Assembly: GCF_047948215.1 (NCBI RefSeq)
Contig: NC_134456.1
Location: 82,414,515-82,478,514 of the forward strand
DNA from: Lycorma delicatula
Taxonomy: Eukaryota > Arthropoda > Insecta > Hemiptera > Fulgoridae
Reading direction: 5' to 3'
Length of the DNA stretch: 64,000 nt
Shown here: positions 1 through 9,925 of the stretch, one piece after another
Numbering within the stretch: the stretch's first letter is position 1
Layout of the letters: each line of letters starts with the position of its first letter
The notes under the pieces: generated by a model
Databases searched by the model: none
Seen by the model: only the letters and a program-made list of their open reading frames with translations
What the model was told of the DNA's origin: nothing
Position numbers and translations under genes: made by a program

Positions 1-283
1 ATATTCAACCGACATCAGTAGTTTACCTAAGGCAAAAGACTCTTACCGCACTGCTGTGTGAAGCTAACCTACAGATATATCATGTATATATATACATGAT
101 ATATATGCTCACGCTCACGCTGTTAGGTAAGCTCTAGGAGCTACTTAGAACACTGGTCGCTAAACTGTTTCGAGGCTCAGTAGCCGTTTGTGGCGCAGAC
201 ATTCGATCGTATGCTTTAGGGCGTCCGAATGGGGCGGTAGCGGGAGAAATGCCAAGCAAACCAATACCCACCATTACTTTTGC
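1..283 (+). mobile_element. Family X LINE, 3' UTR fragment
   Basis: This stretch matches the sequence downstream of a LINE C-terminal reading frame at 51.74-52.20 kb. Shared blocks are the 'gacatc.gtagttta' region near position 10, 'gaagctaacct', 'gctgttaggtaagctctagg' (119-138) and 'gctcagtagccgtttgt' (174-190). About 200 bases present in the 52-kb copy are missing here and are replaced by a perfect 30-bp palindrome at 75-104. The element enters from before the window. The clade is not assigned; its plus orientation follows from the 52-kb copy. Confidence 0.7.
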
Positions 284-2454
284 AAACATCCCCCGTACGG
301 GAGTAAATTAAGGGTACGGGTGTAATAATTTAACATATTTCCTGACATTGCCTATTGATGAAATTTTGCAGTTACTAAGGTCGGGTGACAATACAATATT
401 CCACCATTACTTTTATAAACATCCCCCCGTTTAAGTTTGTAAAATGCATATAAGAGACAAAAAAAGTTTTATTAATTTACAATTGTATTTTAACAATCAA
501 AAACTTCACTATTTCGTTACTTTGTATAGTAAATGTTTGATTGAAGATTTGTTTGATATTTTATAAATTTCAATATATTATGTTATCTTCTGAAATCTAA
601 ATTAACCTTTTAATTAACTCGTGCAATATGATAATAATTTGATCAAAGTATGACTAAAAAGTATAAAGTAAGTTTTTAAAATTTGTTTAATTTTTTTATA
701 ACACTATTCTATGTTGAACAGTTGAAAAGGTTCCAATACTTTACTAATAATATAAATTGTATGCAGTGGACATAGAAATAAATGTAAAATTTTTGAAGTA
801 AATATTTTTGTAATGTTCTTACTAAAAGATAAACGTTTTAGTATATAAATAATTTAACTGGTTTTAAATTAAAGATACGTTTGTGCCTGATGTACTGTTT
901 TTATCGATATTTTTTGGGGGATAATTTAATCGTTTTTTTTTTGGAGAGCCTTTAATAGTAATTTTTTTTATATTTTGGATTTTTACTGTTTGTTTTGGAT
1001 ATCACATTTTAACTGAATGAAATTTAATTATTTTTTATAAAATAAATAATGATGTACTAATATTGCATTATACTATTACGTGTTTCTATTTGCGATCGTT
1101 TCGTTATAACAGACCTTTGATATATTTTCTAGTACTTAATAAAACTCGTAAACAAATAAAATAAATTCGTACAGATAAGTGTAATATTATAAAACCACGA
1201 AATTAAAGAAAATTAATATTCTAGAATAGGTAAAAGAAAAAACAAATTGTTTCATAATATTACTCTGATAATAAACCTTGACCCGCTGATTTCAATATTC
1301 AGTTCGGTACCCCGCTATTAAAATGATTTACACAATTGAGACTGTCTCTGGGATCCTTATATACAAACCGTTTATTGATCTATGTATTATATTTGCATCA
1401 AATATTTCGTCATTACATTGTTTTAATTGAGGTACCCGTTATATGACCCGCGAATGTAGGCCTATACCTTTGTAAAGGATTACATTTCTCATACACGTGT
1501 TGTAAAATAAAATTAGTTGTAAGAGTTAATATTTTATTCATTGGCATTGTATTGTACATTGCGTCTTTGTTGTATACTTTTTTTTTATAAAAAGTATTTA
1601 ATTCTTTTTATAAATTATTTAGAATATTTATGTATCTTTATTTGTGACATTTAAATTCCATCATAAGAGAATATATTTTTGAATTACAATATTATATTCA
1701 TTTCTTTTATTCACAATTATAATAAGGTATAGTTTTGAAATAATCTTATAACTTTCTATTTTAATAAAAGTAATATTGAAAACATTTAGTTGTATTATTA
1801 TTAAATAATACTGTTACCGCGTCTGTAATTCAATTGACTAAATATTAAGTATGACACATGTATGAAATTTGCATTTTATTTATCTTCATTCGTTTTAATA
1901 TGAAAATTTAAATAATTTTGACATTTAGTCGTGAATCTAGATTAAAAGAAGTATTCGGGAATTTTACTTTACACGATTTTTAAATCATTAATTGTAAATA
2001 ATTTTATCAGATGAACCAGTAACAGCAATTTTATTGTTGAAATTAAAACCAGTATTTCATTCTTATTAAACTGAAATTAATTAACTAAGCTGTATGTATG
2101 GCTATTAAATAAGAACTGGGACTTCTGATGTTAAATTTTTTACGTAACATTATGACTTAATTAATTTAAATGAGAGAAATTAAAAAAAAAAAAAATTAAA
2201 TAAAAAGTTAATAAATTTTTTACATCCATGAATTTTATAATTAGTGTAAATTAAATTACACTAAGATAAGTTTTTATTGAATAAAGAATCAGATTATAAA
2301 CGAGAAAGTAATTTTGCAAGAAGAAACACCAAGTCGGATAGTAGAAGGGGTAAAAGGTAGAAAGGCAGAAGCAAAATCAGAGAGCTACGTTCCCTACTGA
2401 AAACATTGAACAGTTCTCAACACCTGTCAATAAAATTGTATAATAGTATACGTA
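284..2454. other. AT-rich stretch, no gene seen
   Basis: Very AT-rich sequence with short homopolymer runs. Stop codons are dense in all frames and I see no domain, RNA gene or internal repeat shared with the rest of the window. Confidence 0.6.
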
Positions 2455-3530
2455 TAAATGACTAACCGACCCGTCTAGTCGAAACCTGGGCCCAGATCGG
2501 CTAGGCAAACCCAGAAGCCAACTCAAGGGCTCCTTGGGTCCTCCCGGGTTTACGAAGCTCGCTTCGCTCTCCATTCCCGTGTTGCAGGTGGACGTAGGCT
2601 TGAACACCCGCAGACTTCGCTTCGGTTTCCATTCCCGTCTACCCAGAAGGTCCTGCCTCCTGGATCCCCGTATTGTTCGTTATCCTCATGAATATGATAA
2701 TAATACTGATAAATAACAATTCAAAAATTCAAGATTTATAGAAACCTGAAAAAGAAACTAAATTATGAAAGACAGAATAATAGTAGCTTCTTTCTTTTTT
2801 TGTTCAGCTTCCGGAACCACTGTAAGGTATTACTTCAGGGGGATGATATATATGAATGTAAATGAAATATAGGTCTTGTACAGTATCTGGTCGATAATTC
2901 CTGAGATATGAAGTTAATTGAAACCCAACTACCAAGAATCACCGGTATCCACGATTTAGTATTCAAATCCGTGTAAAAGTAACTGCCTTTACTAATATTT
3001 GAACCTTAGAATTCTCGACTTCGAAATCAGCTGATTTGTGATGACGAGTTCACCACTAGACCAACCCGGTGGGGATAGAATAATAGTAGCTATGATAACT
3101 AAGCCACATACACCTTTGACGACGAAAAATCATTACTTATTTCTTTGCTATGAAGGTAGAGATATAATAATGAAAAAAAAAAAAATTAATTTTTTTTTCC
3201 TTATTGAATATCTTTAATTTATAACTTTACTTGGGGTGAAGAAATAATGAATATTTTTTAAATATTTTAACCTTCAAGGGAGCTACGGTCTTGGTCTGTG
3301 GCTTAAAACCTTCCATAGTATAATACGAATGTATTCTGAAAATTTGAAAGCAATCAATCGGTTAGTTTTTCGAGATTTTTCGTGCTGGAATGTATCAAAA
3401 ATCCTTTTCAATTACGCCAAGAAACATGGATAAAAATTTGGTTGCGATATATGGAGTAGTTTAAACAAATAAACTACTCCATAAATCCGAACAAACAAAA
3501 ACAATAGTATAGATATAGATTTTATTTAAC
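2455..3530 (-). mobile_element. Helitron-like non-autonomous repeat A, interrupted by a SINE
   Basis: The copy lines up over about 1 kb with 32.33-33.42 kb: a GC-rich end ('cgacccgtctag' at 2470), then 'gttcgttatcctcat' (2677-2691), then an AT-rich part with 'taataatga' and 'gaaagcaatc' (3347-3356). Read on the minus strand it ends in GACGGGTCGGTTAGT; sister copies end in CCGGCTAGT or TCGGCTAGT. A CTAG/T-like terminus after a GC-rich segment resembles Helitron 3' ends, but no helicase is encoded and the class is inferred. The SINE at 2789-3076 interrupts it. Confidence 0.55.
2789..3076 (-). mobile_element. tRNA-derived SINE (S1), complete
   Basis: On the minus strand it begins with the S1 head 'ccaccgggttggtctagtgg' (pol III A box TGGTCTAGTGG), has a B-box-like 'gttcaaat', then the S1 body and an A-rich tail (T run at 2792-2801). 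It is flanked by a 15-bp direct repeat, agaataatagtagct, at 2774-2788 and 3077-3091. The duplication shows retrotransposition into repeat A. Confidence 0.85.
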
Positions 3531-3822
3531 GTATATTTAATTCTATTATTTTTGTAATATTATTTATTCTATTGATTCGAATCATTCAGTTCAAACCCAG
3601 GTCACACAGTGACTGAGACTCACAGTTCACAGTTCATTAATTCAATTCTCTAAGTTAGTGCTTCCACCAGAAAATCTCCGCTGCTACATCTATAGATGCT
3701 ACTTTTTTCAAGATGAAATGTATGTGAAAACCTTCTCAGTTATGCCAAAAAACATGGAGTAGTTTTTTTGTTTATTCCGAACAAACAAAAACTCTCTTCA
3801 TCTTTATATAATAGTATAATAA
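3498..3822 (-). repeat. Repeat H, related to Helitron-like repeat A
   Basis: The reverse complement aligns with 25.84-26.17 kb: 'actattatataaaga.gaagag', then 'aaaaaactactcca', then 'aatgaactgtga', 'cactgtgtgag/c', 'atgattcgaat' and 'attacaaaaataat'. The first 100 bases of this orientation match the 5' end of repeat A (compare 33.29-33.42 kb), whereas the rest does not, so H looks like a relative with a different 3' part. No coding potential. Confidence 0.55.
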
Positions 3823-5465
3823 GTCTTCCGTGGAGATATTTCATAGGCAGTAAGCACAACGCTTTTACACCATCAGTTCGAACAAATGATACAGTTTTAT
3901 TCATATAATCTACAGCTTATTAAGAGATCATTAAAATGAGCACTATTTTACAAAAATATATTAAAAACACTTAAAATTGACATTTTCGTCAATTCATTCA
4001 ATTAACTAAAGGAAAATCGGGCGGAACTCGCAATTAATCATTGTTTTTAACTTGTCTTCGTATTTTTTTTTGTGTCAGTCATTTGACTGGTTTAATGCAG
4101 CTCTCCAAGATTCCCTATCTAGTGTTAATCGTTTCATTTCAGTATACCCCCTACATCCTACATCACTAACAATTTTACATATTCCAAACGTTACCTGCCT
4201 GCACAATTCTTTCTTTCTACCTGTCCCACCAATATTAAAGCGACTATTCCAGGATGCCTTAATATGCGGCCTATAAATCTGTCTCTTCTTTTAACTATAT
4301 TTTTCTAAATGCTTCTTTCTTCATCAATTTTCCGCAACACCTCTTCATTTGTCACTTTATCTACCCATCTGATTTTTAACATTCTCCAGTAGCACCGCAT
4401 TTCAAAAGCTTCTAATCTTTTCTTCTCAGATACTCCGATTGTCCAAGTTTCACTTCCATATAAAGCTACGCTCCAAACATGAACTTTCAAAAATGTTTTC
4501 CTGATGTTTAAATTAATATTTGATGTAAGGAAATTATATTTCTGACTGAAAACTCGTTTCGCCTGTGCTATTCGGCATTTTATATCACTTCTGCTTCGTC
4601 CGTCTTTAGTAATTCTACTTCCTAAATAACATAATTCTTCTACCTCCGTAATCTTTTCTCTTGTTTTTTTTTTATATTCAGTTGTTCATCACATTAATTT
4701 TACTACATTTCATTACTTTCGTTTTGTTCTTGTTTATTTTCATGTGGTAGTTCTTGTGTAGGACATCATTAATGCCGTTCATTGAACTTTCTAAATCCTT
4801 TTTACTGTCTGCTAGAATTACTATATCATCAGCAAATCGTAGCATGTTTATGTTTTCAACTTGTACTGTTACACCGGATCGAAATTGTTCTTTAACATCA
4901 TTAACTGCTAGTTCTATGTAAAGATTAAAAAGTAACGGGGATAGGGAACATCCGTGTCGGACTCCCTTTCTTATTACGGATTCTTTCTTATGTTCTTCAA
5001 TTATTACTGTTGCTGTTTTATTCCTGTAAATGTTAGCAATCGTTATATCTCTGTATTTGAACCCTAATTTTTTAAAATGATGAACATTTTATTCCAGTCT
5101 ACATTATCGAACGCCTTTTCTAGATCTATGAATGCCAAGTATGTGATTTGTTTTTTTTTTAATTTTCCTGCTACTATTAATCTGAGCCCTAAAATTGCTT
5201 CCCTTGTGCCTATGCTTTTCCTGAAACCAAATTGGTCTTCTCCTAACACTTCTTCAACTCTTCTACAATCCTGTACAGAATTCTAGTTAAGATTTTTGAT
5301 GCGTGGTTAGTTAAGCTAATTGTTCTGTATTCTTCTCATTTATCTACTTCTGCTTTCTTTGGTATCATGACTATAACACTCATTTTGAAGTATGACGGAA
5401 CTTCCCCTTTTTCATAAACATTACACACCAGTTTGTATAATCTTTTTTTTTTTTTTTTCTCTCAG

Positions 5466-5507
5466 CTCCCCTGGGCCGACTTGTTGGTATTACGCCGCCC
5501 AGGGGAG
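5466..5507 (-). repeat. 3'-terminal hairpin of the R1-clade element
   Basis: Arms ctcccctgggc (5466-5476) and gcccaggggag (5497-5507) pair perfectly over 11 bp with a 20-nt loop. It lies immediately before the poly(A) tail on the minus strand. The same position holds a related hairpin in the tails at 17,556-17,604 and 47,221-47,268. LINE reverse transcriptases can recognise 3' UTR structure, so it may be the template-recognition element; that role is inferred. Confidence 0.75.
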
Positions 5508-5802
5508 TGTCTTTAAACTCAAATAGGCCTCCCCACCTACCGGCTATATACCAGCAAGGCAGGTCGGCCTACCGGTTAGCTCTTTTTGAGAGTTCTTTAT
5601 CAATATTGGCCCCTTGGGGACCCAAAAGGGCAATACTAATACACCACGCCAGACCCAGTTCGCCGCGACGCGGTACCGGGTCCCTTCAGTATTCAGTGTG
5701 CTCTTGCCTGACTGTTACCCGTGGAATCCTTGGTGGCTCATCAGTGCCAACGCACCGCAGCATGCTGGACCTCACCAGCAAGGCTGTCCACCCAGTCCTA
5801 TT

Positions 5803-8376
5803 CTAGCCAACACCTTGTCTTCTCTCATCGGAGTATTTCTGTAGAACAACTTGTCTAACAAAACTAGCAAAATTATTCCAGTTTGACTCGCTTCTTAGCA
5901 TGTAGTCTATTGTTGTCTCTGGAGTTATACATGTGAGTGCCTTACTATGTCTAAGTGTGTCCCACCTATTGCACTCAAAAAAGGTGTGCTCAGCATCATC
6001 TATCTCGTTGCAGTAGTTGCAAATTGGCTCTTCTCTCTTGCCTATTTTGTGCAGGTAGTTATTGAAGGAACCGTGTCCTGTAAAAAACTGCGATAGGTGA
6101 TGATCAACCTCACCAAATCTTCTCGACAACCATGGCTTGATGTTGGGGATGAGGGTTCTCGTCCATCGACCCACAGCTTCCTGCGACCATCTTTCCTGCC
6201 AGATATTATAAACGGCATCCCTGACCTCTTGTTCTGGCTTGCCTTGTGCCCTCTCCACCCTCTTTTTTGCGATTAGGTCAATAGGAGGTGTACCCGATAA
6301 CACGCACAGGGCGGCATAGGACACTGTCCTGTATGCGGACACAACACCTAGGAGCACACACCTGTGCGTCCTCGCCAGTCTCTCTTTGTTGCGCCTGATG
6401 GCGATAGAGCGCCACCAGGCCGGAACGGCATACATAAGCGAAGACACGACGGTGGTCGCCAGTAAACGGCGCTTTGAGGCCCGAGGGGCATTCTGCGATG
6501 ACATAATGATGTTTAGACTTTTTATCATCCTTTCTGCCTTGTTGCATACATTGACTATGTGCTCGGTGTATCTACCTTTTTTCTGGAGGATAGCTCCTAA
6601 GTACTTGATGTTATTCGCTTCTTCTATAGCATGATCGTTGATGGAAATATTGAACGGTTCTAGCACTCTTCTACCCGTAAAGGCAATACACCGGCATTTT
6701 TCCGTAGACAGTTGCAGACCCCTGGACCTCAACCACTCCTGTATAGTGTCGATGGCCGCATACACCCTCTCCTGCACCTCCAAGACCGTCCTTCCCTCTA
6801 CTAGGACTGCAAGGTCATCTGCATAAGCCAGCACCTGAACGCCGACAGGAAACTCCTTCTGAAGGAGTTCATCTATAATCACCAGCCACAACATCGGCCC
6901 CAGAACAGAGCGCTGCGGAACTCCACCGTGCATTTGAAAATGTACTGTTTCTTCCTGTGCTTCCACCAGACATCCTCTGTTGGACAAGTAACATTCAATT
7001 TGCCTACGCAGGTACGGGCTGAGACCCCTAGCCGCAATTGCGTCATTAATATGACCCCAACCAATAGCCCCGAACGCGTTTTTTATGTCTAGTGATAGCA
7101 TCAGTGGAATTCTCCTGGTTCGCCAAGTGCCTCTCTTCACCGCGTCAGCCCATCCCGAAATTCGGCAGATAGCCTGCACGGTGGATCGCCCCCGCATAAA
7201 CCCGTACTGGTTAGGACTGATTCCGGCTCCCTCTTCTAGTTCTTTGATGATGCGGCGAGCCAGCATCTTTTCTACTAGCTTCCCCATCATGTTAAGGAGG
7301 CTCAGGGATCTATAGGTTATATCTTCCTCCGAAGAGGTGCCTTTAGGTAGGAATACCACTCTGGCCTCCTTCCAGCAGTCGGGGAAGTCTCCGTTCTCCA
7401 TGCCATGGCTGGCAATCTCGAGCATCTCCCAGGGAGCCTTCTGAACCAGCCCCTTGATCACTGCCGCGGGAATCTTGTCCGGGCCAGGGCTCCTTTTGGT
7501 TGCCAAACTCCTCGCCGCAAGTTGTAGCTCTTCCATGGTGAATCTTCTATTGTCGCAAGGTGTGGATCTCACGATATCAGGCACTGTATGCGGGAACAAC
7601 CTGGCTACCTCCCTTGCAACACTGGTCTTATTGAGGATAGGCATATGTCTCCCGAACTTTTTGGTCACAATACGATATGCCTGGCTCCAGGGATTGCTGT
7701 CAAGCTCTTCGCAGAGCCTGATCCAGCAATCCTTTTTACGTCTCTTAATAGCCTTATTGAGTGTTCTTCTTGCCTCGAGGTATCTATTGGCTATTTCCTG
7801 GTACCCTTCTCTGTTATTTCTAAGAATACGTTGTTTCCTTCTCCTAAGGGACTGGAGCTCTTGTCTCATTGCTTCAATTTCAGCATTCCACCAATATACG
7901 GAGCGCCTCCTTGTATTGTTAGCTGCCATTCTGTCCATTTCCTGCTTTATTATATTAGATAAAGCCTCAGGTGATTGTTGATGTCTATCAGACAGTCTAC
8001 TTGCAGTCCTGTTGACGATTTGCTCTATTTGTACTGATGAGAATCTCGGTGGGGGGGAGTGCACTTCACGCCTGAAATCTACGTCTTTCAGATCCAAGAT
8101 AGTGGCGCGGTGATCGCTCGCTATATCTTCTGAGAGAACCATCCACTGGTACTGATTCCTCCTCCACCTACAGTCCAGGATGGTGAGGTCAAGCACCGAC
8201 CGATGACCTCTCGCTACGTACGTGGGCGTATCGTCATTAATGCAGATGCAGCCGGCAGTTTCCAGGAGATCGGCAAGGATCTGTCCCCTCCTGTTGGTGT
8301 GTCGACTGCCAGCCGCCACCATTTTGCTGTTAAAATCACCCAACATTACGATCCTCTTGGTTGAATTGGTAATCAC
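5803..8376 (-). CDS. R1-clade LINE ORF2: endonuclease (partial) and reverse transcriptase
   Basis: The 857-codon open frame encodes the retrotransposition enzyme of an R1-clade LINE. Residues 1-100 are the C-terminal part of an APE-like endonuclease (GDFN at 13-16, SDH at 87-89). The reverse transcriptase follows, with SPGPDKIP at 296-303, a catalytic D at 430 (LSLD) and YADD at 518-521. A C-terminal CX2CX7HX4C knuckle (C786, C789, H797, C802) is characteristic of this clade. The track start is a GTG (8376). The same frame actually continues upstream to the insertion edge at 8506, broken by one TAA at 8380-8382, so this is a truncated endonuclease and not a true start. It is probably not autonomous because the endonuclease N-terminus and ORF1 are missing. 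Confidence 0.92.
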   Translation of the reverse strand: MITNSTKRIVMLGDFNSKMVAAGSRHTNRRGQILADLLETAGCICINDDTPTYVARGHRSVLDLTILDCRWRRNQYQWMVLSEDIASDHRATILDLKDVDFRREVHSPPPRFSSVQIEQIVNRTASRLSDRHQQSPEALSNIIKQEMDRMAANNTRRRSVYWWNAEIEAMRQELQSLRRRKQRILRNNREGYQEIANRYLEARRTLNKAIKRRKKDCWIRLCEELDSNPWSQAYRIVTKKFGRHMPILNKTSVAREVARLFPHTVPDIVRSTPCDNRRFTMEELQLAARSLATKRSPGPDKIPAAVIKGLVQKAPWEMLEIASHGMENGDFPDCWKEARVVFLPKGTSSEEDITYRSLSLLNMMGKLVEKMLARRIIKELEEGAGISPNQYGFMRGRSTVQAICRISGWADAVKRGTWRTRRIPLMLSLDIKNAFGAIGWGHINDAIAARGLSPYLRRQIECYLSNRGCLVEAQEETVHFQMHGGVPQRSVLGPMLWLVIIDELLQKEFPVGVQVLAYADDLAVLVEGRTVLEVQERVYAAIDTIQEWLRSRGLQLSTEKCRCIAFTGRRVLEPFNISINDHAIEEANNIKYLGAILQKKGRYTEHIVNVCNKAERMIKSLNIIMSSQNAPRASKRRLLATTVVSSLMYAVPAWWRSIAIRRNKERLARTHRCVLLGVVSAYRTVSYAALCVLSGTPPIDLIAKKRVERAQGKPEQEVRDAVYNIWQERWSQEAVGRWTRTLIPNIKPWLSRRFGEVDHHLSQFFTGHGSFNNYLHKIGKREEPICNYCNEIDDAEHTFFECNRWDTLRHSKALTCITPETTIDYMLRSESNWNNFASFVRQVVLQKYSDERRQGVG

Positions 8377-8960
8377 ATCTTATAAAGTGTCGATGAAGTT
8401 AGTAAAGTCCGCGATCGCAATGTTGGGCAAAATGTACACACCCACGAATAGAGTTGTTTCGGTCTCAACAGACACCACGCCACTACCTCTAAACTTGAAA
8501 AGTATAAGTTTGTATAATCTATCAATCGCTTACTCAACTGCACTGCGCAATAATTCTACAGGTATTCTGTTTATTCCAGGAGCTTTCTGCTATTCTAATC
8601 TTTTAATACTCTCTTAAATTCAGGTCTCAGTATTGTTTCTCCCCTTTCATCCTCTTCGACTTCCTCTATAATACCATTTTCTAATTCATTTCCTCCGTCT
8701 AACCTTTCAATATATTTCACTCACCTTATCGACTTTTCCTGTTGTACTATAGATCGGTGTACTATCTTTATTTAACACATTATTAGGTTTTAATTTATGT
8801 AACCCAAAATTTTCCTTAACTTTCTGTATGCTCCGTCTATTTTACCAATGTTCAGTTCTCTTTTCACTTCTGATCACGTTTCTTTAATTCACTCTTCTTT
8901 TGCTAGTTTTACTCTTGTTTCTTTCTACTCTTGTTCTTCCACTCATTTTTCTTGCTATAT

Positions 8961-9418
8961 TTCACTTTAAATATTTATAGATTTATTCATCGAAATTAGT
9001 TTTTCAAGATTTTTAGTATCTTCCTTGAACCAGTTTTCTTGATTATAATTTTTATATATATATAATAATAGATATTATTATTATTATTATTAAAGTAGAA
9101 CTATTTCGTTTTATTTATTTATTTTGTTAATTATGTATTCTTTTTATTTTTCATATAAACTTATTACAAACGCGACATATAAATTTAATTGACTGTAAAC
9201 ATACTTTATTGGTAATTGGTAAATAAATAAATAATAATTGGTTTAGCAGCAGTTTTCCCACCCCCACCATCTTCCTTCTGGGTCGCCTAACGGTATATAC
9301 CGGAGTCATTACTAATAACTCTATTAATAAGAGCGACACTTATAAATATAATTAGTGACCATCATTCATATATATATATGTATACGTAAATTAACTTATA
9401 ATTAGGTTGCAGTATAAA
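8961..9418. other. AT-rich spacer, no gene seen
   Basis: AT-rich sequence with short TA and TTA repeats (9054-9091, 9368-9379). Nothing coding recognised. Confidence 0.5.
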
Positions 9419-9709
9419 TAACCCACCGGATTGGTCTAGTGGTGAACGCGTTTTCCCAAATCAGCTGATTTGTAAATCCAGTGTTCCAGCGTTCAAGTCC
9501 TAGTAAAGTCAGTTATGCTTAACGGATTTGAATTCTAGATTGTGGATACCAGTGCTCTTTGATAGTTGCGTCTCACATCTCCACACATCTGAGGAATGGT
9601 CGAACTGAGACTGTACAAGACTACACTTCATTTACACTCATACATATCATCCTCTGAAGTATTACTTGAACGGTAATTACCGGAGGCTAAACAGGAAAAA
9701 GAAAGAAAT
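9419..9709 (+). mobile_element. tRNA-derived SINE (S1), complete
   Basis: Head 'cccaccggattggtctagtgg' contains the A box TGGTCTAGTGG and 'gttcaagtcctag' supplies the B box. The body includes 'gattgtggataccagtg' and 'catatcatcctctgaag', followed by 'ggaggctaaacagg' and an A-rich tail. It is flanked by the 13-bp duplication gttgcagtataaa at 9406-9418 and 9710-9722. Confidence 0.9.
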
Positions 9710-9779
9710 GTTGCAGTATAAAAAGATAGAAGATGGATATTCAGTATCTCAGTATTTCGATATTATGGCTAATTTAGGT

Positions 9780-9925
9780 CACATTTGTTAACAATTAAAA
9801 TATAACAATATTTGTAACAAAAAGGTTTCTGAAAAATTGCACTCTTCCCCAAAAATTCTCTAAACTAAACGAGCACACTGCGTCATTATTACCCCCTGTT
9901 ATCACATAGAGCGCTAGTGTCGCAG
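9780..9925 (+). repeat. Fragment of composite repeat D
   Basis: Contains 'acaatatttgtaacaaaaagg', 'gaaaaattgcac', 'ccccaaaaattctctaaacta' and 'gcgctagtgt', which match the middle of repeat D at 11.38-11.46 kb and 48.02-48.09 kb. It is a short truncated copy. Confidence 0.55.

Larger units (their letters stand above)
5444..8506 (-). mobile_element. R1-clade non-LTR retrotransposon, 5'-truncated, nested
   Basis: A 3.06-kb insertion in the RTE/CR1-like LINE. A perfect 14-bp target duplication, agtttgtataatct, flanks it at 5430-5443 and 8507-8520. The poly(A) tail is seen as a T run at 5443-5458, which fixes the orientation. The 5' end lies inside the endonuclease domain, as expected for incomplete reverse transcription. 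The 3' UTR (5459-5802) contains a hairpin at 5466-5507 that recurs in two other R1-like tails at 17.5 and 47.2 kb. The nearly intact frame and exact duplication suggest a younger insertion than its host. Confidence 0.93.
4040..8960 (-). mobile_element. RTE/CR1-like LINE (copy a), split by an R1-clade insertion
   Basis: The minus strand encodes a degraded reverse transcriptase. At 5064-5249 it reads GEDQFGFRKS ... AFIDLEKAFDNVDW, the early RT motifs. A FADD active-site box lies near 4840, and 4305-4490 encodes LYGSETWTIGVSEKKRLEAF, the typical C-terminal segment. The 3' end is at about 4070, where the frame for AASNQSND is followed by an A-rich tail. Sequence at 8507-8960 continues the same element upstream; the foreign block 5444-8506 was inserted within it. 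Frameshifts and stops are present throughout, so it is a pseudogene. The 5' boundary is approximate and the clade is uncertain between RTE and CR1-like. Confidence 0.8.

Noticed and set aside
2377..2716. Overlapping short frames on both strands in a GC-rich patch
   Set aside because: The patch is the GC-rich end of Helitron-like repeat A, repeated at 32.3-32.6 kb without conserving either frame.
7454..7981. 175-codon plus-strand open frame (and a 124-codon one at 7588-7962)
   Set aside because: Both lie opposite the R1-clade ORF and have leucine/serine-rich, domain-free translations. They are antisense shadows.
9054..9091. CRISPR- or satellite-like spacing of TTA/TA units
   Set aside because: Simple microsatellite only; there is no array of repeats with spacers anywhere in the window.
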